Assembly (NCBI GenBank): GCA_029747015.1
Contig: JAKOGI010001544.1
Coordinates: 124,501-188,500 of the forward strand
Length of the DNA: 64,000 nucleotides
Origin: Carnegiea gigantea
Taxonomy: Eukaryota; Streptophyta; Magnoliopsida; Caryophyllales; Cactaceae
Direction: 5' to 3'
Shown: piece after piece, positions 1-13,420 of the stretch
Layout: every line of letters starts with the position of its first letter
Numbering within the stretch: the stretch's first letter is position 1
The notes under the pieces: generated by a model
Database searches by the model: none
What the model was told of the DNA's origin: nothing
The model's input: the letters and a program-made list of their open reading frames with translations, nothing else
Translations under genes and position numbers: made by a program

Positions 1-142
1 AGATTCTCAACCTAAATTAATTAAATAGGTTTATTGTGTCAACCCATTTAACTAAACGGCTTCAAACTCCATACCCAAACTTGCTTAACTTCCTATCGGC
101 TTTGGGTCGGTAATCGTGTTGGGTCAACTTTTCCCAGCTCTA
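1..142. repeat. Possible hAT-like transposon end
   Basis: The stretch is rich in GGGTC/CCATTTA words and closes at 121-142. On the minus strand that closing sequence begins TAGAGCTGGGAAAAGTTG. The same kind of end (TAGACCTGGCAAAAACTG) occurs at the other side of the window near 62.54 kb. Ends of this form, followed by GGGT-rich sequence, are usual for small hAT-like elements. The partner end would lie left of the window, so no TSD can be tested. Confidence 0.22.
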
Positions 143-641
143 CTTTTTGCTGTCTAACTTTTCCACATGACACCTAATAGCTCCTTTCCAATTGCTGGTG
201 TTTTCTAATACATTTGGGGATTAAAGATGGGGTCTGAGTCCTCATCAAGCTCTTCTATTTTCACGCTAGCCATTAGCCAGTCTCGTGGCTTTTTTTAACC
301 CCTGATCTTACCCTTAACCACCTCCATCTCAGTTCTAGTAGCTACCGTTGTTAGTGGGCCTGCCCGATCCTATCCCATCCCTTATCATTGCCCTACTAGT
401 TATCCTAGCATTCCATTTCACTTGTTATTCTTTAGGGGCCTTCTTTCACTTGTTATTATCATAGAAGGTCTACTATAGGTCTTTAACTCACTTCAGACTT
501 ATCAATTTATCATTGTTTAAGTTGTTGTGTTTCAATTATTCTTTAATTATTTTATTACTGGATGTTTAACCTCATATATTAAAACTTTCTCTTACTTTAG
601 TTGTTATTTTTCTTGTGTTCTTAGTTCTTAGCCTTTAACTC
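143..641. other. Unassigned stretch
   Basis: I see no gene, RNA or recognisable transposon motif here. It could be eroded 5' sequence of the LINE that becomes recognisable at about 925, but I could not align it with the 5' region of the related LINE at 44.7-46.3 kb. Confidence 0.4.
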
Positions 642-651
642 ATAATATATA

Positions 652-730
<79 letters not shown>

Positions 731-781
731 GTGTGTGTGTGTGTGTATATATATATAGAGAGAGAGGGGGGAGAGGGAGAT
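642..781. repeat. Compound microsatellite (TA)n-(GT)n-(TA)n-(GA)n
   Basis: Alternating TA dominates 642-727, then GT to about 746, a short TA run and a GA/G-rich run to about 781. Tract length is probably polymorphic and prone to assembly error. Confidence 0.95.
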
Positions 782-924
782 ACATGTACATATATGTGTG
801 TGTTTGTGTATATGTTCTTATGTTTTGCTTTTTTGCACGTACATATATATTTTAGTAATAGTTTGGTATTGTAATTTTTAGCTTGCTCTTTTTTTATGTG
901 CTTCTTTTCTTTTGTTTATCTTAG

Positions 925-3900
925 TTTAGTGGCTTCTCCTATGAATATGTGGGATTGACAGCGTGCACTCCAGGGAAGAAACAGGGTAGGAAGAGAAAGA
1001 GGTTATCAATTTGCACTTCAAGACTTGGAAAATTAGGACTCTCAAGGGTAAGTCAATAGCATTAGCTAAGATTTTGCATAGTTGTAGGATTAGGTTACTT
1101 ATGTTTAAGAAACTAAGTGGGTACGGGCTCAAGCACTAGAAGTTGATGGGTATAAACTTTGGTAATTAGGTTATAATAGAGTAAGAAAATGGTGTGGGTA
1201 TCATGACTGATAAAGTGTTAATTAATCAGATTATTGAAGCAAACCATAAGAGTAACTTAATTATGTTGATTAAGTCAGTGTTGGGTCACTGGTGTGTCAC
1301 GTGTTTATTGTATACACTCCCCAAATAGGCTTTGAAGTGGAAGTGAAGATGTAGTTTTGGCAAGACTTAGACGAGATTATTCAATCTATTCAGTAAACTA
1401 AGAGGATTTTCATAAGAGGTGATTTAATGGTCATATAGGAGGCAAAGATGACCTATGGCAGTTTTAGGTTTGAAGAGAGAAATGCGGGATGATTTTGCTA
1501 TGAATTATGAGTTAATGGTGGCAAACTCTTATTTTAAAAAGGTAGAAAAACATTTGGTTGACGTTTAGGAGTGGTACTCCAAAGACAAAGATTGACTACT
1601 TCTTACTCAAACTGACTCCTAAAATATAATGTAAGGATTGCAAGGTGACACCGAGTGAAAGATTGCTGATTTAATATAGATTATTAGTTATTGATACAGA
1701 AATTAAAGCATGGAAGAGAAAGAGGAGTAGTGTTGTTGATCCTGGACTTACGTGGTAGCATCTAACTAAAGATAATGTTGTAAAGCTGTCCAAAAAGATT
1801 AAAATAGAAAGACTATGGGAACAAGGTGAGGACGTAGATACAATGTGGAAGACAATGGCGTAATGCATGTGTGCTTCAGCTGAAGAAGTCTTATGATTAT
1901 CTTGGGAAGGTGGTAGTAAAATTAAGGGAGCTTGATGGTGGAATGATGAAGTCAAGGACAAAGTTAAGGAAACACAGGAGACATTTATTGCTATAAGGGA
2001 TAGCACCTTTGATAAGGAAGAAGAGGCTAATAGAGCTAAGCTTAAGTGGGTCAAGAAAGGAAGTAAGGAAAGCAGTTGCATTACCCAATAACAAAGCTTT
2101 TAAAAGTTTATATCAAAGACTACAGACTAAGGATGGAAAGAAGGGTGTTTTCAAGCTTGGATCAATAGAAAAGAAAAAAAATGGGCCTTGGAGATTTAAT
2201 ATGTATCAAGGATGACAAAAGTAAGGCTTTAGTGGATGAAGCTAAACTACAGGTGAGATGGCAAAGTTATTTTTACAAACTTTTTAAGGACGTAAAAAAA
2301 AGAAGGGCACTTTACAATCATTGTGAAATAGGACATGAGAGGCATCGAAACTCTAGGACTTGTTATAGCATCACCAAAGACAAGATTTGAGAGGCATTGA
2401 GAAAAATGAAAGCTCGTAAAGCAATCGACCCAGATCATATACCTGTAAAAACATGGAAATGCTTTGGTGAAGAAGGACTTAACTGCTTAACAAGGTTATT
2501 TAATGTCATTTTTAGGACTATAAAATGCCAGAGAAGCCAAGGACTACTACTAGTATTTCATTATACAAAAATCAACATGATATTTAAAACTACAATAGCT
2601 ATAGAGGCATTAAGTTATTAAGCCATATTATAAAGCGATACATCTTGAAAGAGGACTTATGTAATTTTATAGGGATAGGAAAAAAAATTTATATATGGTG
2701 TTCATGGATCTTGATTAGGCTTATGATAGGGTACTATAAAAGTGCTTTAGGTTGTTTAGAAAAGAAAAATGTACCATTTAGTATACTTGGGTTATCCAAT
2801 ACATGTATGAGCGATTGAAGTTAAGGATGAGGATGTTAGGAGGAGATATAGAGGACTTTCATATTAAAATTAGGTTGTAACAAGGGTCATCTTTAAGCCC
2901 TTTTTCTTTTCATGATTGGATGAGCTCACAAAATGCATTCAAGATGAGGTGTTGTGGTGTATAGCATTTGTTGATGACATTATTTTAGTTTATAACACTG
3001 TAAATAGAGTTAATAGTAAGTCAGAAAAGTATATAGATACTTTGGAGTCAAAAACTTTTAAATTGAGTAAGTCAAAGTTTGAGTACTTAGAATGTAAGTT
3101 CAATGATGGGCTAGAAGAGACAGTATAGGAAGTCACCATTAATGATATGGTGATATTGAAAGTTTAGAAGTTTAAACACTTGGGTTCAATCACATAAGGC
3201 AATAGGGAGATAGATGATGGCATTAGTTATACGATAAGGGAGGGATGCCAAAAATGTAGATATGCTTCTGAAGTGCTATGTGATAAGAAGATCCCTATAA
3301 AGCTAGAAAGGGAAAGTTCACCATGTGATAGTTAGAGTGTCACTATTGTATGGATCTGAACGTTGGTAGATTAAGAAGACCCATGTTCAAAGATTGATGG
3401 TAGCTAAGATAAGGATGATTAGATGAATGTATGATTATACAAGCTTGGATAGGAGTAGGAATAAGTTTATCATAGATAACTAGGAATGGTTAGAGGATAA
3501 GATGAGGGAAGCATAACTCAGACGGTCAGGTCATATTAAGAGAAAAGATACAAATGCACCTATACAAAATTGTGAGAAGATTGACGTTTCTGAATATAAG
3601 TGGGGTAGAGGTAGATCAAAAAAGAACTAGAATGGTGTGATTAGACAAGATATGAGACATCTTGGGACTAACAGAGGACATGGCTCTAGATAGAAGTTCT
3701 TGGAGGTTTAAAATTAAAGTGGTAGATTTTAGTAGTCAGTTGCTCACACACTAGCTTTTATGCCCACAGTGAAAATTGACATTGTTACCTTGTTTACTAG
3801 GTTATAAGGTGGTCCTATAGCTTTCCATGTTTTTTTTGCTATTATTATGTGCACTTAGTTTTGAATATTGTGAATTTACTTGTAATTATATTAATGGTCC

Positions 3901-4100
3901 TCGCCATTTTGTATTTATTACTTGTTTTATTATGTCTTGAAATGATTGCATCTAAACAAAATGTTTTCATAAAATTCTTTTATGGATCTCTTAGAATTGG
4001 TTTCTCTACAAGCACAAGTGTTTGCAGGGATAAAGTTGCTTACATCTGGTTGTTGTCAGTCCCCATAAAAGTAGGATTCACATGGTGTGTTGTTGTTATA
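925..4100 (+). pseudogene. Degenerate RTE-clade LINE (endonuclease plus reverse transcriptase)
   Basis: This is a strongly decayed copy of the same LINE family as the better preserved element at 44.7-49.7 kb. Shared blocks in order are: the endonuclease start (about 1050-1170, with a GAAGTTGATGGGTA block), the middle region at 1660-2300, the RT entry near 2400-2520 (residues DPDHIPVKTWKC), the catalytic-box region at 2900-3130 ([12 protein letters not shown], then FVDDIILVY), and the C-terminal region at 3330-3720. Stops and frameshifts interrupt every block, so no protein longer than about 75 residues remains. The 3' end matches the other copy: a CTCTTAGAATTGG block near 3989, then a GGATAAAGTTGCTTACATC block, finishing in a TTG-rich tail at about 4086-4100. 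RTE elements encode an apurinic-type endonuclease and an RT in one ORF. I could not find a target-site duplication, so the 5' limit is approximate. Confidence 0.85.
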
Positions 4101-4104
4101 TACA

Positions 4105-5596
4105 TGCATGGTGTGAGTACTAAAGAAGAGTACAATGCTATGATCAAGTTGGTTAATGATGAAATTTCCCTCTTTAAATATGAAAAGGATAGTTTGCAAG
4201 ATGATTGTGCTCATTATTACAAAAATGCCAGTCTTTCAAGGATGAAAACAAACAGTTTTTAGAGCTTTGTTGGGAATTCTATAAGAATAGGAGTGGCTCT
4301 CAAAGGAAGATAAAACTCTAAAGGAAGAATTTTGTTAGAAAAATCCAAAAGTGCATGTTTTCAAACTTAACTCTGAGCTAGTTGACAAGTTTCATGAACT
4401 GAAGACAAGAGTGAAACGCTCAAAGTGCTGCATAAGGATTTACAAAAATCTCTTTCCAAGCATACCAAAGACAAGAAAATTAAACGCACTACTTGAATTT
4501 CACAGTGTGTCCTTCAGGGGAGAAGGACTTGGATAGGATACTACTAAGAAAAAAAAATCACGTTATAAATTCTTTGCTAAAGTAATACCTGTTCATGAAG
4601 ACTAGTTAAGGCACACTAAAAATATTTTTTTAAAACCCTGACCGTTTGAGAATGAAGAAAGTATACCAAAATAACCATAACTATAAATGGTGGCAGAAAA
4701 ACTTTGTGTATCCTAAGGATTACCCTAGATGTAGTCTTAGAATTGTTCAATTCTAGTTGTGGGTACCTAAAGGTACAAGGCCCTCAAACATGATAAGAAG
4801 CCCTACACATATATTTTTACTCAAAGTAAGTAGAGAAGTTTGATGTTTGTTTTGAAGGTATGCTTCAAGTCAAACACTGATCTATAGTGCCTTCATAGTG
4901 AATGCTCAAGGCATATGACTGGTGCTGCTTCAGTGTTTTCTAAACTTGACGAATCCGACCAAGGCAAAATTACATTTGGAGACAAAATGCTTGGAAAGAT
5001 CATAGGAGTTGAAAAAGTCGGTAAAAATTCATCTAACTTAATTGAGAATGTTTATTTGACAGATAGTCTTAAGGTAAATTTAGTTAGCATTATAAAGAGA
5101 ACAAAGTTACCTTCAATTCTGCTGAATGTGACGCCTTTAGCTTTGAAACTAGAGAAATTACTCTATCTACATCTAGATCAATTCCAAAAACCTCTCATGG
5201 TTTAAGGTTGTTAATGATAATGCATGGTTGTGGCCTAGAAGTACTCCACAATTGAATGGGATAGTTGAAAGAAAAAACACCACCTTAGAAGATATATATG
5301 TATATGTTATCTATGTTCTCAATGTCGCTCATCTTGTGACAATGTTTGCTTGTCATGTCTTTGACTATGATTTCTTATACTTATTTTTACATAGCGCTTA
5401 ATATGCTCAATTGGTTCTCTATGCTTACTTATTGCTTCACTTAGGAAATTAAGGAGGAGGTTATTATGTGATGTACAAGTGGCTTATCTCATTCATTAAT
5501 TGCTAAACTTGGAAGAAGCATTATGCTTTAATTATATCTTTAATCCCCTATGCTATATATATAACAAATGTTGTTTTTTATCAAAAAGGAGGAGAT
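4105..5596 (+). pseudogene. Copia retrotransposon remnant (gag, protease and integrase pieces), Sirevirus-like
   Basis: A coiled-coil-rich gag C-terminal part lies at about 4130-4560; its tail reads KLNALLEFHSVSFRGEGLG, then a lysine-rich run. At 4905-5130 is the protease/gag-pre-integrase region, with CSRHMTG and SKLDESDQGKITFGD. The catalytic Asp-Ser/Thr-Gly before CSRHMTG has become HSE. A short integrase piece at 5240-5300 reads TPQLNGIVERKN. Most of integrase and all of RT and RNase H have been deleted. It ends in a polypurine tract at 5583-5596, directly before an LTR-like TG. Order, strand and tract agree with a plus-strand Copia element. Confidence 0.75.
5583..5596 (+). promoter_or_regulatory. 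Polypurine tract of the Copia remnant
   Basis: AAAAAGGAGGAGAT precedes TGAAGAATC. It closely resembles the GGGGGAGATTG tract found at the 3' LTR edge of Sirevirus/Copia elements and primes plus-strand DNA synthesis. Confidence 0.7.
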
Positions 5597-6400
5597 TGAA
5601 GAATCACCTTGATGTTATGTGATTATATGTCTTATATATATTTTGATTTCACGGCACATTTGTCATAAAGATTAAGGATGATTAGATGTTGTCTGAACAC
5701 TTACTTGAATCCTCTCTATTTGCTTAATTGCTTACAAGTAATATGTTTAACAAGATAGTTCAACTACCTTGGGCTTGTTAAGGACCTTGACATGTTTATC
5801 AGAATTTAACCCTCGTCAAAGCTAAAAAAATTAGTACAACTTGAATTGAGCTATAAAAGAATTTTATGATACTTTGATTATTTTATTTAATCTATAATTT
5901 ATGACTGTGCAATGACATTTAAATTATCCGTAAATATGTGGTTCCTTAATAAGGAAACATAATGTGAATGTTCATTACATACTTAAAATTTAGCTATGTG
6001 CTTTGCCCTTTAAGAGGGAATTTACCACATTATGTTAGTCTATATTAACTAAAGTATCTAGAATTTAATTAATCAGTAATCTTGCTAATTATCTATTGAA
6101 CCATCTTTAAGAAGCAAGATTAGGTTTATGGTTTTATAATTGCTCCTAATGTTTAGGATGCTTAGAAAGCGTATTCAAATTTATCTCAAATCAAGCAAAG
6201 ACTTCTATTGAAAGGGATAGTTGTAGGTCATCTACACTTAAAATGGAGAATGTCAATAACAAAACTCGTAAGAGTGGTTTCTACCCTATTAAAAGAAGAA
6301 TGCACTAGCTAACACATTAAATGAAGGCTAAAGAACCATATGTCTAGGGCATAAGATGCCAAGAACTAACTGAGTAGTTACTAAAAAGGTGAACAGAAGC
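5597..6400 (+). repeat. 3' LTR of the Copia remnant (right edge uncertain)
   Basis: The LTR begins with TG immediately after the polypurine tract. No second LTR copy is in the window, so the right boundary and length are guesses. The sequence is AT-rich with no coding content. Confidence 0.45.
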
Positions 6401-6410
6401 CTAGTGTCAC

Positions 6411-6810
6411 AGACCGCTCTAGAATACTTTAGAATACCCTGTACTTCATTAGATTTCTCTAGAGTATGCTCTAGTGGATTTAAAAAATTCCACACTTATG
6501 TAAAATCCTAGATATTTGTATAGAAATATTCTAGATGTGCGATCTTAGCCGTAGGATCAAATAGATCTCTACCGTTCATTGAGGAGGTGGATGTGTATAT
6601 ATACGCCCCAGGGGGCTCATTTGTACATCAACCATTCAAGTGCAATATACAAGGCATTCTCCCAAACTCCTTCTTCTCTACTTTCTCTCTCTAAGTTCCC
6701 ATAGAGTGTGAGTGTGCTTACTTAGCCTCTCACGTCTAAGTTAAGCAAGAGTTCTAAGTAGAGTTTGCTAGGCTGCATCGGTCTAAGTTCGAGTGAATTA
6801 TCAGCACATG
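6411..6810 (+). repeat. Probable solo LTR of another Copia family
   Basis: The stretch starts TGTCACAGACC, carries repeated CTAGA-type motifs, a TATATATAC box near 6596 and then a CT-rich leader (about 6660-6700), and reaches TCAGCACA near 6808. This layout (TG, TATA box, CT-rich R/U5, CA) is that of an LTR promoter. No polypurine tract, primer site or clear TSD was found beside it. Confidence 0.4.
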
Positions 6811-7215
6811 ACATTAGGGCTTTGAACTAACTAGTAGCGTAACGCCAATATTAAAGTCAGGGGTCCATAGATCCTGAGGAAGCCACGTAAGAAAATAAGC
6901 CATGTAAGCAAATGGGCCAAAGAATGATGTGAACGTGATAAAAAGTCAGTACATAACCCTCATGCAATAATTGTTGTAACTATAATTTCCAAATCAAATT
7001 AACAAGGATTTGAGGGGGAAAAAGGAACTCAATCAACTAAAAAATTAGGGATTTGAGCAATAACTTAAAGATTCTAAAAATCTAAAACAATAAAAATATA
7101 CAGAAGTACATGATTTTATGAAACCTATTATATATGCTAATTTCATATCTTGACCAATATTTAGATATGAAAACCAATCCGACTAAAAAGTCTGAAATAC
7201 TGATGTGAAAAATTA
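6811..7215. other. Unassigned stretch
   Basis: Non-coding, AT-rich. No feature recognised. Confidence 0.4.
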
Positions 7216-7625
7216 AGCTTCTTAAATATCCAACGTCACTCACATGAATGCTATGCACAACCAACCTAAATTGCTCACACCAAATTCTTGAATACTCAAC
7301 TAACTAACCCTAAATGTTCAATACTATCAGACTACATTATAAACATCCTAACATTGAATACTGAACACTATTAACATCAATGCTTAATATCTAGCCTTAG
7401 ATGCTCAACATCGCAAATGTAAATGTTCAACACCCTTACCTTAGTAGCCCAAGTGATTAACATCATCAGGCAGAATACTCAACATGCTAACCTTCAATGC
7501 TTAATTTGGACAACTTATACATGCTACACCAAGGCTTTGCATGGCAGCAGTTTGACTTTAGATACTCAACACCAATTGGATGCTCTATAACAACATACAA
7601 GTTAACATTCACCAATAACCAAATG
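7216..7625. repeat. Cryptic tandem array of a TGCTCAACA-like word
   Basis: Variants of AATGCTCAACA / AATACTCAAC recur every 15-40 bases (for example near 7290, 7315, 7350, 7380, 7408, 7428, 7470 and 7496). The spacing is irregular, so this looks like an old decayed minisatellite. Confidence 0.4.
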
Positions 7626-7637
7626 CTCAAAAGTTCT

Positions 7638-7915
7638 TTTTTTTTTTTTTTTTTTTTTACTATAGTCCGTTGTCATTTTTCCCAAAGTTCCTCCATCACA
7701 AGAAACCATTTTAGAACCTTAACAAACTTTCTCTAAATTTCAAGTAAATTAAACAACAAAAACCACAACACAGTAATTTCTCAAAGAGAGAGAGAGAAAA
7801 TAGATTGAAAGCCATTTCTCAAAGAGAGAGAGAGAGAATATAGAGTAGATAGATAGCTATCAACTTCAAATCAAAGAAGATAAAACAAAGACATCTGACA
7901 ATTGTACGAGGGGGG

Positions 7916-7941
<26 letters not shown>
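7638..7941. repeat. Poly(T) and GA-rich low-complexity tracts
   Basis: A poly(T) run lies at about 7638-7659. Two near-copies of a CATTTCTCAAAGAGAGAGA segment occur at about 7773 and 7813. A long (GA)n run follows at about 7910-7941. Confidence 0.85.
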
Positions 7942-7946
<5 letters not shown>

Positions 7947-9988
7947 GGTTTAGAACAGACAAGAGAAGACAACTCATATATCATAAATAAGGAGAAATAA
8001 AACAAAAGAAAAAGAAAAATTGCATGTGTGCATGAAATTTAACTGAAGCTAAAAATAGTAATGTGGTAGGCTCGAGGTATATAGACCTAGGCCTATTATA
8101 TAATTTTCACTAGTAGCCACTAGATATAAGCATCTAACAGAACATTTTAGAGCATCCAACAATTACATTTTTAGCATCATCCACTGGTCTTATTCTCATA
8201 GCTTATGAATAGAGACCTTGATGAAGATTGAGAGTACACAGTGCTCAAAAACAAAGAGGTTAGCTCCCATTCAAAAGTGTTATTGTATTCTTAAGTGATC
8301 ATTCTCAAATCAATCTAACATTTGTACACACATTTGAGATTCTTTGTGAGGTAAGGTGGTTGTGAGAATCCTGCTTGTAAACATGAAGGTTGACCAAGAG
8401 CATCACCCTTCCTCAGTGGGGACTTAGGAGAAATCACTTGAAGAGTGGTCTTAAAGGGTGTTTTGCAGTCAAAGTCCTTGGTTTGACATTTGCAAAGCAT
8501 ATAAGTTTTGGAACAGATTAATACAACTGGTTCAATTCTAAGGAAGGGACCTTGGGTGGGGACGTAGCCTTAATGAAGGGATGAACCTTGCTAAAAGAAC
8601 ATCGTGTGCTTTACCTTCTACTATGAACTTGCTCAACTTTCTTGATTTGTAGCCTTAGTGTCCTTGACTTTATTATTTAGCATCCTCCAATTTGTTATTA
8701 TCTATTATACTATATGTTTAAGTTTTAGTTTGCAAATATTTGTTATCACCCTAATCACCTCTTTTTAGAGTGACTAAGTTTATTTGGGACAAATAATGCG
8801 TTTGTTGTCATGTCTGTGGCATGGGGCCTAGAGAGGATACTATTTGTTTATACCAAGGTTTTTGGTATGAAAGCTGAAGATCTTGCAAGGCACTATGACG
8901 GATGGAGAAGATGTTTCTCATAGGTGCCTTATCAAAATGGATTGAGAATCTTGTGAAATTAATTATTTAGTTTCATATAACATTGTAGGCACCTAAAAAG
9001 TGGCTCACTTTGTATAAAATGTCCAATGATAATGTTTTGAACTTAGTCTATATACTTAAGGGGCTAGCATAAGTTCAAAAAAAAAATAATCATAATTTGA
9101 AAGAGAAATGGACTAAGAGCATGACTCAACAATTGTTCAAGTTTGGAATGTCAGTTAGGTTCAGATAAAAACATGTTTATGTCCTCCAATTATGATCCTA
9201 ATCAATTTTGGTTTTGCACATTATGCTGCTGTGAATAGAGGGCTATCACTATGGTTCAGAGGTAGAAAAATATATAGAAGAAATAAAGTGTGAGGAAAGA
9301 TCAAACCAAAGTGAGTTGAGAATGTCACTCTACTTAAATCATGACTCTACTGTACTACTACTCTACTAGGTTCTTGAGATCATATGCATTAATAAGATGG
9401 CATATCTTCAAAGCTACCTTTCCTATTTTCATTGTTACTCTTCTTATATTTATTGTGCTTAGACTTTTTATTTTTTTGAAGGTTGTAATTTTGGTTAATT
9501 GATCTAATACCCTAACCATTGTGATATTTTTTTACTTACGCTATTTCACTTATCACTATTCTATGCATTATAGCTACTAAATTACTGTGTTGCCTGCTTG
9601 ATTCTTAATAGTGTAACTTCAAACGTTTTTGATTTTATAGTAGAAGATGCTGATGATGATAGATAGTATCTAGATGCATTCCACCTGTATCTTATATCTT
9701 CACTCCTAAATCTACATTCCTTTAAGGTACACCAATGGAGTGAAATAGTCCCAAATTAGGGACTACGTAGGGACCTTTTGAAAAGATTCTTTAAGTCAGC
9801 CTTCATCCCTTCATTAAGACTCAATAAGAGAAATGAGTAAAGTAGTTTTGTTAGTTTTCTCTAACAAAACTCACTAGTGACTCTAGTCTCTAAAAAATTT
9901 AGGGCTTTGTTTTTTAAAACTTATCAAAAGTTTTTATTGGTGTTTCTTGCTAAAATAGGTTAGAAGTTGCTGAAAAGTGTTACAGCAT
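7942..9988. other. Unassigned stretch
   Basis: No coding region, RNA or transposon signature that I can name. Open frames are short and have no family resemblance. Confidence 0.4.
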
Positions 9989-12749
9989 TGTAATGCCCCA
10001 ATATCTAATTACTTAATTAGTTTAATCTACTCAACAACTGATTGAAATCGCCACTGTCATCCTAAATTAGACAAGGTGATGAATATAACTAAGTCACTTA
10101 AGTAGCGTTGCTTCCACAAATGCAAACTTAAATATGATTAGGGCGTTTAAGGCAAGCATAAGTCTACTTAGCACTCGATTTTTACCTTATTATGACCTAC
10201 ATGCAACATGATGACTTGTCTTCTAATTCCTTCATTGGGCATGCTTATTCTATGGTTCGTCAAACTTTCCTATTATTTCATAACCATTGTGAGCATCTAA
10301 TAGCGTCAGCCGCCTAGGACATGAAGCCATACTTCCTTCAAGCTTGATAGGGATGACTCCTCAAGTAAAACATAAAACACCAAACATATCGCAAAATGCA
10401 TTGAATCCCAATACGTTTACCTTTATATTGTAAAATAAACTTTTCAAACGATTTAGTTGAGTGCTCACATTTCAGTTCATTTTAGTTTGTAATGAGAGGG
10501 AGAGAGAATTATACTAAAACTATTACCAGTTATCATCTGAAAATGAAATCTAAATTGGTGAGCTCATATGTATACTACGATCGTTGAATAGGTGTGCACC
10601 TCCTACGCTGATTGGAAAGCCTGAACTAAAGTCGCGCGGGTGAACTGAAAGGCGTAAGCCTTGATAATTGATAATTAGTTAGTCCACTTGCTTATGTGGT
10701 AAAACAATGCTTGAAAATAATTTATTGAATAACTGTACATTGTGTGATTTTGGTATTTAAAAAATGTGAATTTGCTAAAGATACAGGTAATAAACAACCT
10801 AGAATTTTTGAAATCTCCTCCCCTCTTATAAAATAGTTTATTGTGGCTTGACAACGATGAAAATGACCTTATTTTTACTCCAAATATATATTTTGATAGT
10901 TGATGTAGTTTCAAAAAATTTTACTAGATAAAATCTTAATAAATAATTCATTCTTCTCCTTGGCATTTTCCTTAGTTATCAATGCACTCAAATTGTTTAT
11001 TTAAACACCCCAATTAATTTTGGTTTTCCATTTATACATGCCTTCTTAGTAATATTCTCATTATTATTGTCATTAATGGTATTGATGTTATTATGCTATG
11101 ATAGGTCTAATATTGCTATTTATATTGTTATAAATATTATTGTTACTATCATTAAAGTGATTATAATCACTGTTATTATGATTTTTATGAGAAGAGATAC
11201 TAATGTTGGTTTTAGAGACTTATCTACGAAGAGGTTTTGGGATTTCGGTTTGTGGTTCTAAGTTTATTTTTAATTCCACGTGTATGCCTTCGGCTTAAGT
11301 CGAAAGGTATTCCCCTATAAGGCCTCATGTAGACTTTGGTTCTCTATTTATTTGTTTTAGGCGATAAAAAGATTTGTCATCTTCAACCCAGTCAAGCATG
11401 AAGCAACCATTATTCACCTCATTTGAGTCGTATTAACACTTAACACTAATGGAAACTCATTCTTTGCATCACTTCAATTATGCTACAAGCACCAAGGGCC
11501 ACAACTACTTCTCACCACTATTATTACTCAAATTTGCACACTTAAATCCATTTTAATCCCCCTAATTTAACTTTCAGTGTTCATGTTAAATTTTATTTAT
11601 TGTCAAAATCTCCAAAATAACATTTCCACTAGATTTTCACATAAAAACTCATAAATTCCTCAAATAAATTCCCAAAATTCATATTAGGCAAATTTTTTTT
11701 CAAACTCCTCCCAAAATCACATTTCCCTCCTACTGCCTCTTCTTCAACCTTCAGTCTTCTTCAACCTCTTCATAATGAACATCTAACATCCACACACAAC
11801 CTCCAAATTCTCATTCAAATATTCAAAAATTCCTCTAAATTCATCCAATTCAATCTTTATGAGCACAACTTCAACACTAAATAAAACTCTCACTTCCTCT
11901 ATGAAAACCCACTCCAACCCCACACATGAATCCTCAAGAATCCAATAATTACTCTAACTTCACACAAATTTGTGCTGACTAAATTAAAAAATATAATTAT
12001 CAACTAAATTAAGAGATTAAATGATAAAAATTGATAGAAGGGGATTTAGGGTTCACCTTCCCACGCACCACTGAAACAAGTGAATGAGGTATAGGAGGAA
12101 AATGGCAGCATTGTTGGTGGCACTAGGTGGCAGGCTGGTGGGTGGTGGCGAGGCTAGACCACTGGGCACTAGCATGGAGAGCAGGGGATAGGGGGTCGTG
12201 CGGAGGGCATGCCTGGGACAGCATGAGGGGTTTGTGTTTAGTTAAATTAATTTGATTATCCTTTCCTTTAATCCCTAGATATTTGCACAAGTATTTATTT
12301 ATTTTTTCTTTCTCTTAACTACTGATTTCTTTTTTTGGACCAAATTTTGGGTTAACATTTAGGCTATGCTATTATTAGTATTTTTATATTCAATTTGGAA
12401 AATTATAAATTTCAATTGTACTAATTAATTTGTTCCTAGCATTCGTTTTTATTTCGTTTATTAGAATCGTAGTTTCATAGATGAGCAAATTGTATATTTA
12501 TATAGTCCATGAATATTTACTTTTATAAATTGGCTAATTTGTTTTGTCTATTTTTTCATGTATTCATTTATAATTTCTGAATTAATATAGGCATGATTAG
12601 ATTTTATTTTGAGGTCACTTCATCCTCTCAACCTACAATTGCATAAATATGTGGAATGCTAAATTGAAGTGTGATGCTCAACTTAATTAATTTAAATGGA
12701 GATTGACCAAAATAAAATAATTAATATGGTTTAGGTCCGGGCTATTATA
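9989..12749 (-). repeat. 3' LTR of the Gypsy element
   Basis: 2761 bp. It matches the repeat starting at 18003 along its whole length, including the blocks near 10480, 11280 and 12050. Its element-sense first bases are TATAATAGCC, one change from the expected TG start. Confidence 0.85.
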
Positions 12750-12762
12750 GTCTTCTCCCTTA
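12750..12762 (-). promoter_or_regulatory. Polypurine tract of the Gypsy element
   Basis: On the minus strand AAGGGAGAAGA abuts the LTR. Upstream is a GAGGACGAAACTTATTTT block of the kind that closes pol in plant chromoviruses. Confidence 0.7.
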
Positions 12763-12794
12763 AAATAAGTTTCGTCCTCAAAACTTGTAAATTT

Positions 12795-13420
12795 GAAAGA
12801 AACCTTAGATTTACCTCAAACATGCATAGGTACTTGTTTCTCACATCTTTTTCCATCTCCCATATAGCTTTAGATGAGGTATGGTTATCCCATAGAACAT
12901 TAATTAGAGGGATGTTCTTATTGTAAAGTTACTTAACTCTGAAATCTAGTATTTGCACTGGGGGTTCTTTAGAAACCAAGTTTTAAGTTGCTTCCATAGG
13001 CTCCGTCACAAAGACAGGGGTTGGGTTCGGAACATATTTTGCTATGCTCGAGTTCTGCTGGTAAGTCCAAAATATAAGCCATTGGGTTTGCTTTTCAAAG
13101 AGTTCATAAGGCCTAATATAACTAGGGCTCAATTTTCCTTTGACATTGAACCTCCTAACACCCTTGACTGAAGAAACTTTTAAGAATATTTTGTCTTCCA
13201 CTGAATACTCTAATGTCTCCTTTTATTGGCATAACTCTTTTGTGTGTTCTGAGCAGTATTAAAGTGTTCTTAAACCTCCCTTAGCTCCTTAGTAGCTGCT
13301 TGGGTTAACTTCGATCTTAATAATTAATGCTTCATCTAACTCACTCCAATCAACTAGGCATTGTTTGAGATTCTACTACTAATAAAAGGGCCCCCATTTT
13401 GTATTTTTTACCATATTGCA
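12795..13420 (-). pseudogene. Gypsy integrase C-terminal domain and chromodomain tail
   Basis: Read on the minus strand, the linker motif AQNTQKSYANKRRH (about 13220-13260) is followed by DKIFLKVSSVKGVRRF, KGKLSPSYIRPYELFE, and later KYVPNPTPVF. This is the standard order of the integrase GPY/F region in chromoviruses. Further on, about 12860-12930, a tail reads LWDNHTSSKAIWEMEKDVR, resembling the conserved chromodomain end. A piece like CWSELDEALII lies upstream near 13340-13380. Stops and deletions separate the blocks. In an intact element this region binds DNA and targets integration to chromatin. Confidence 0.75.
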
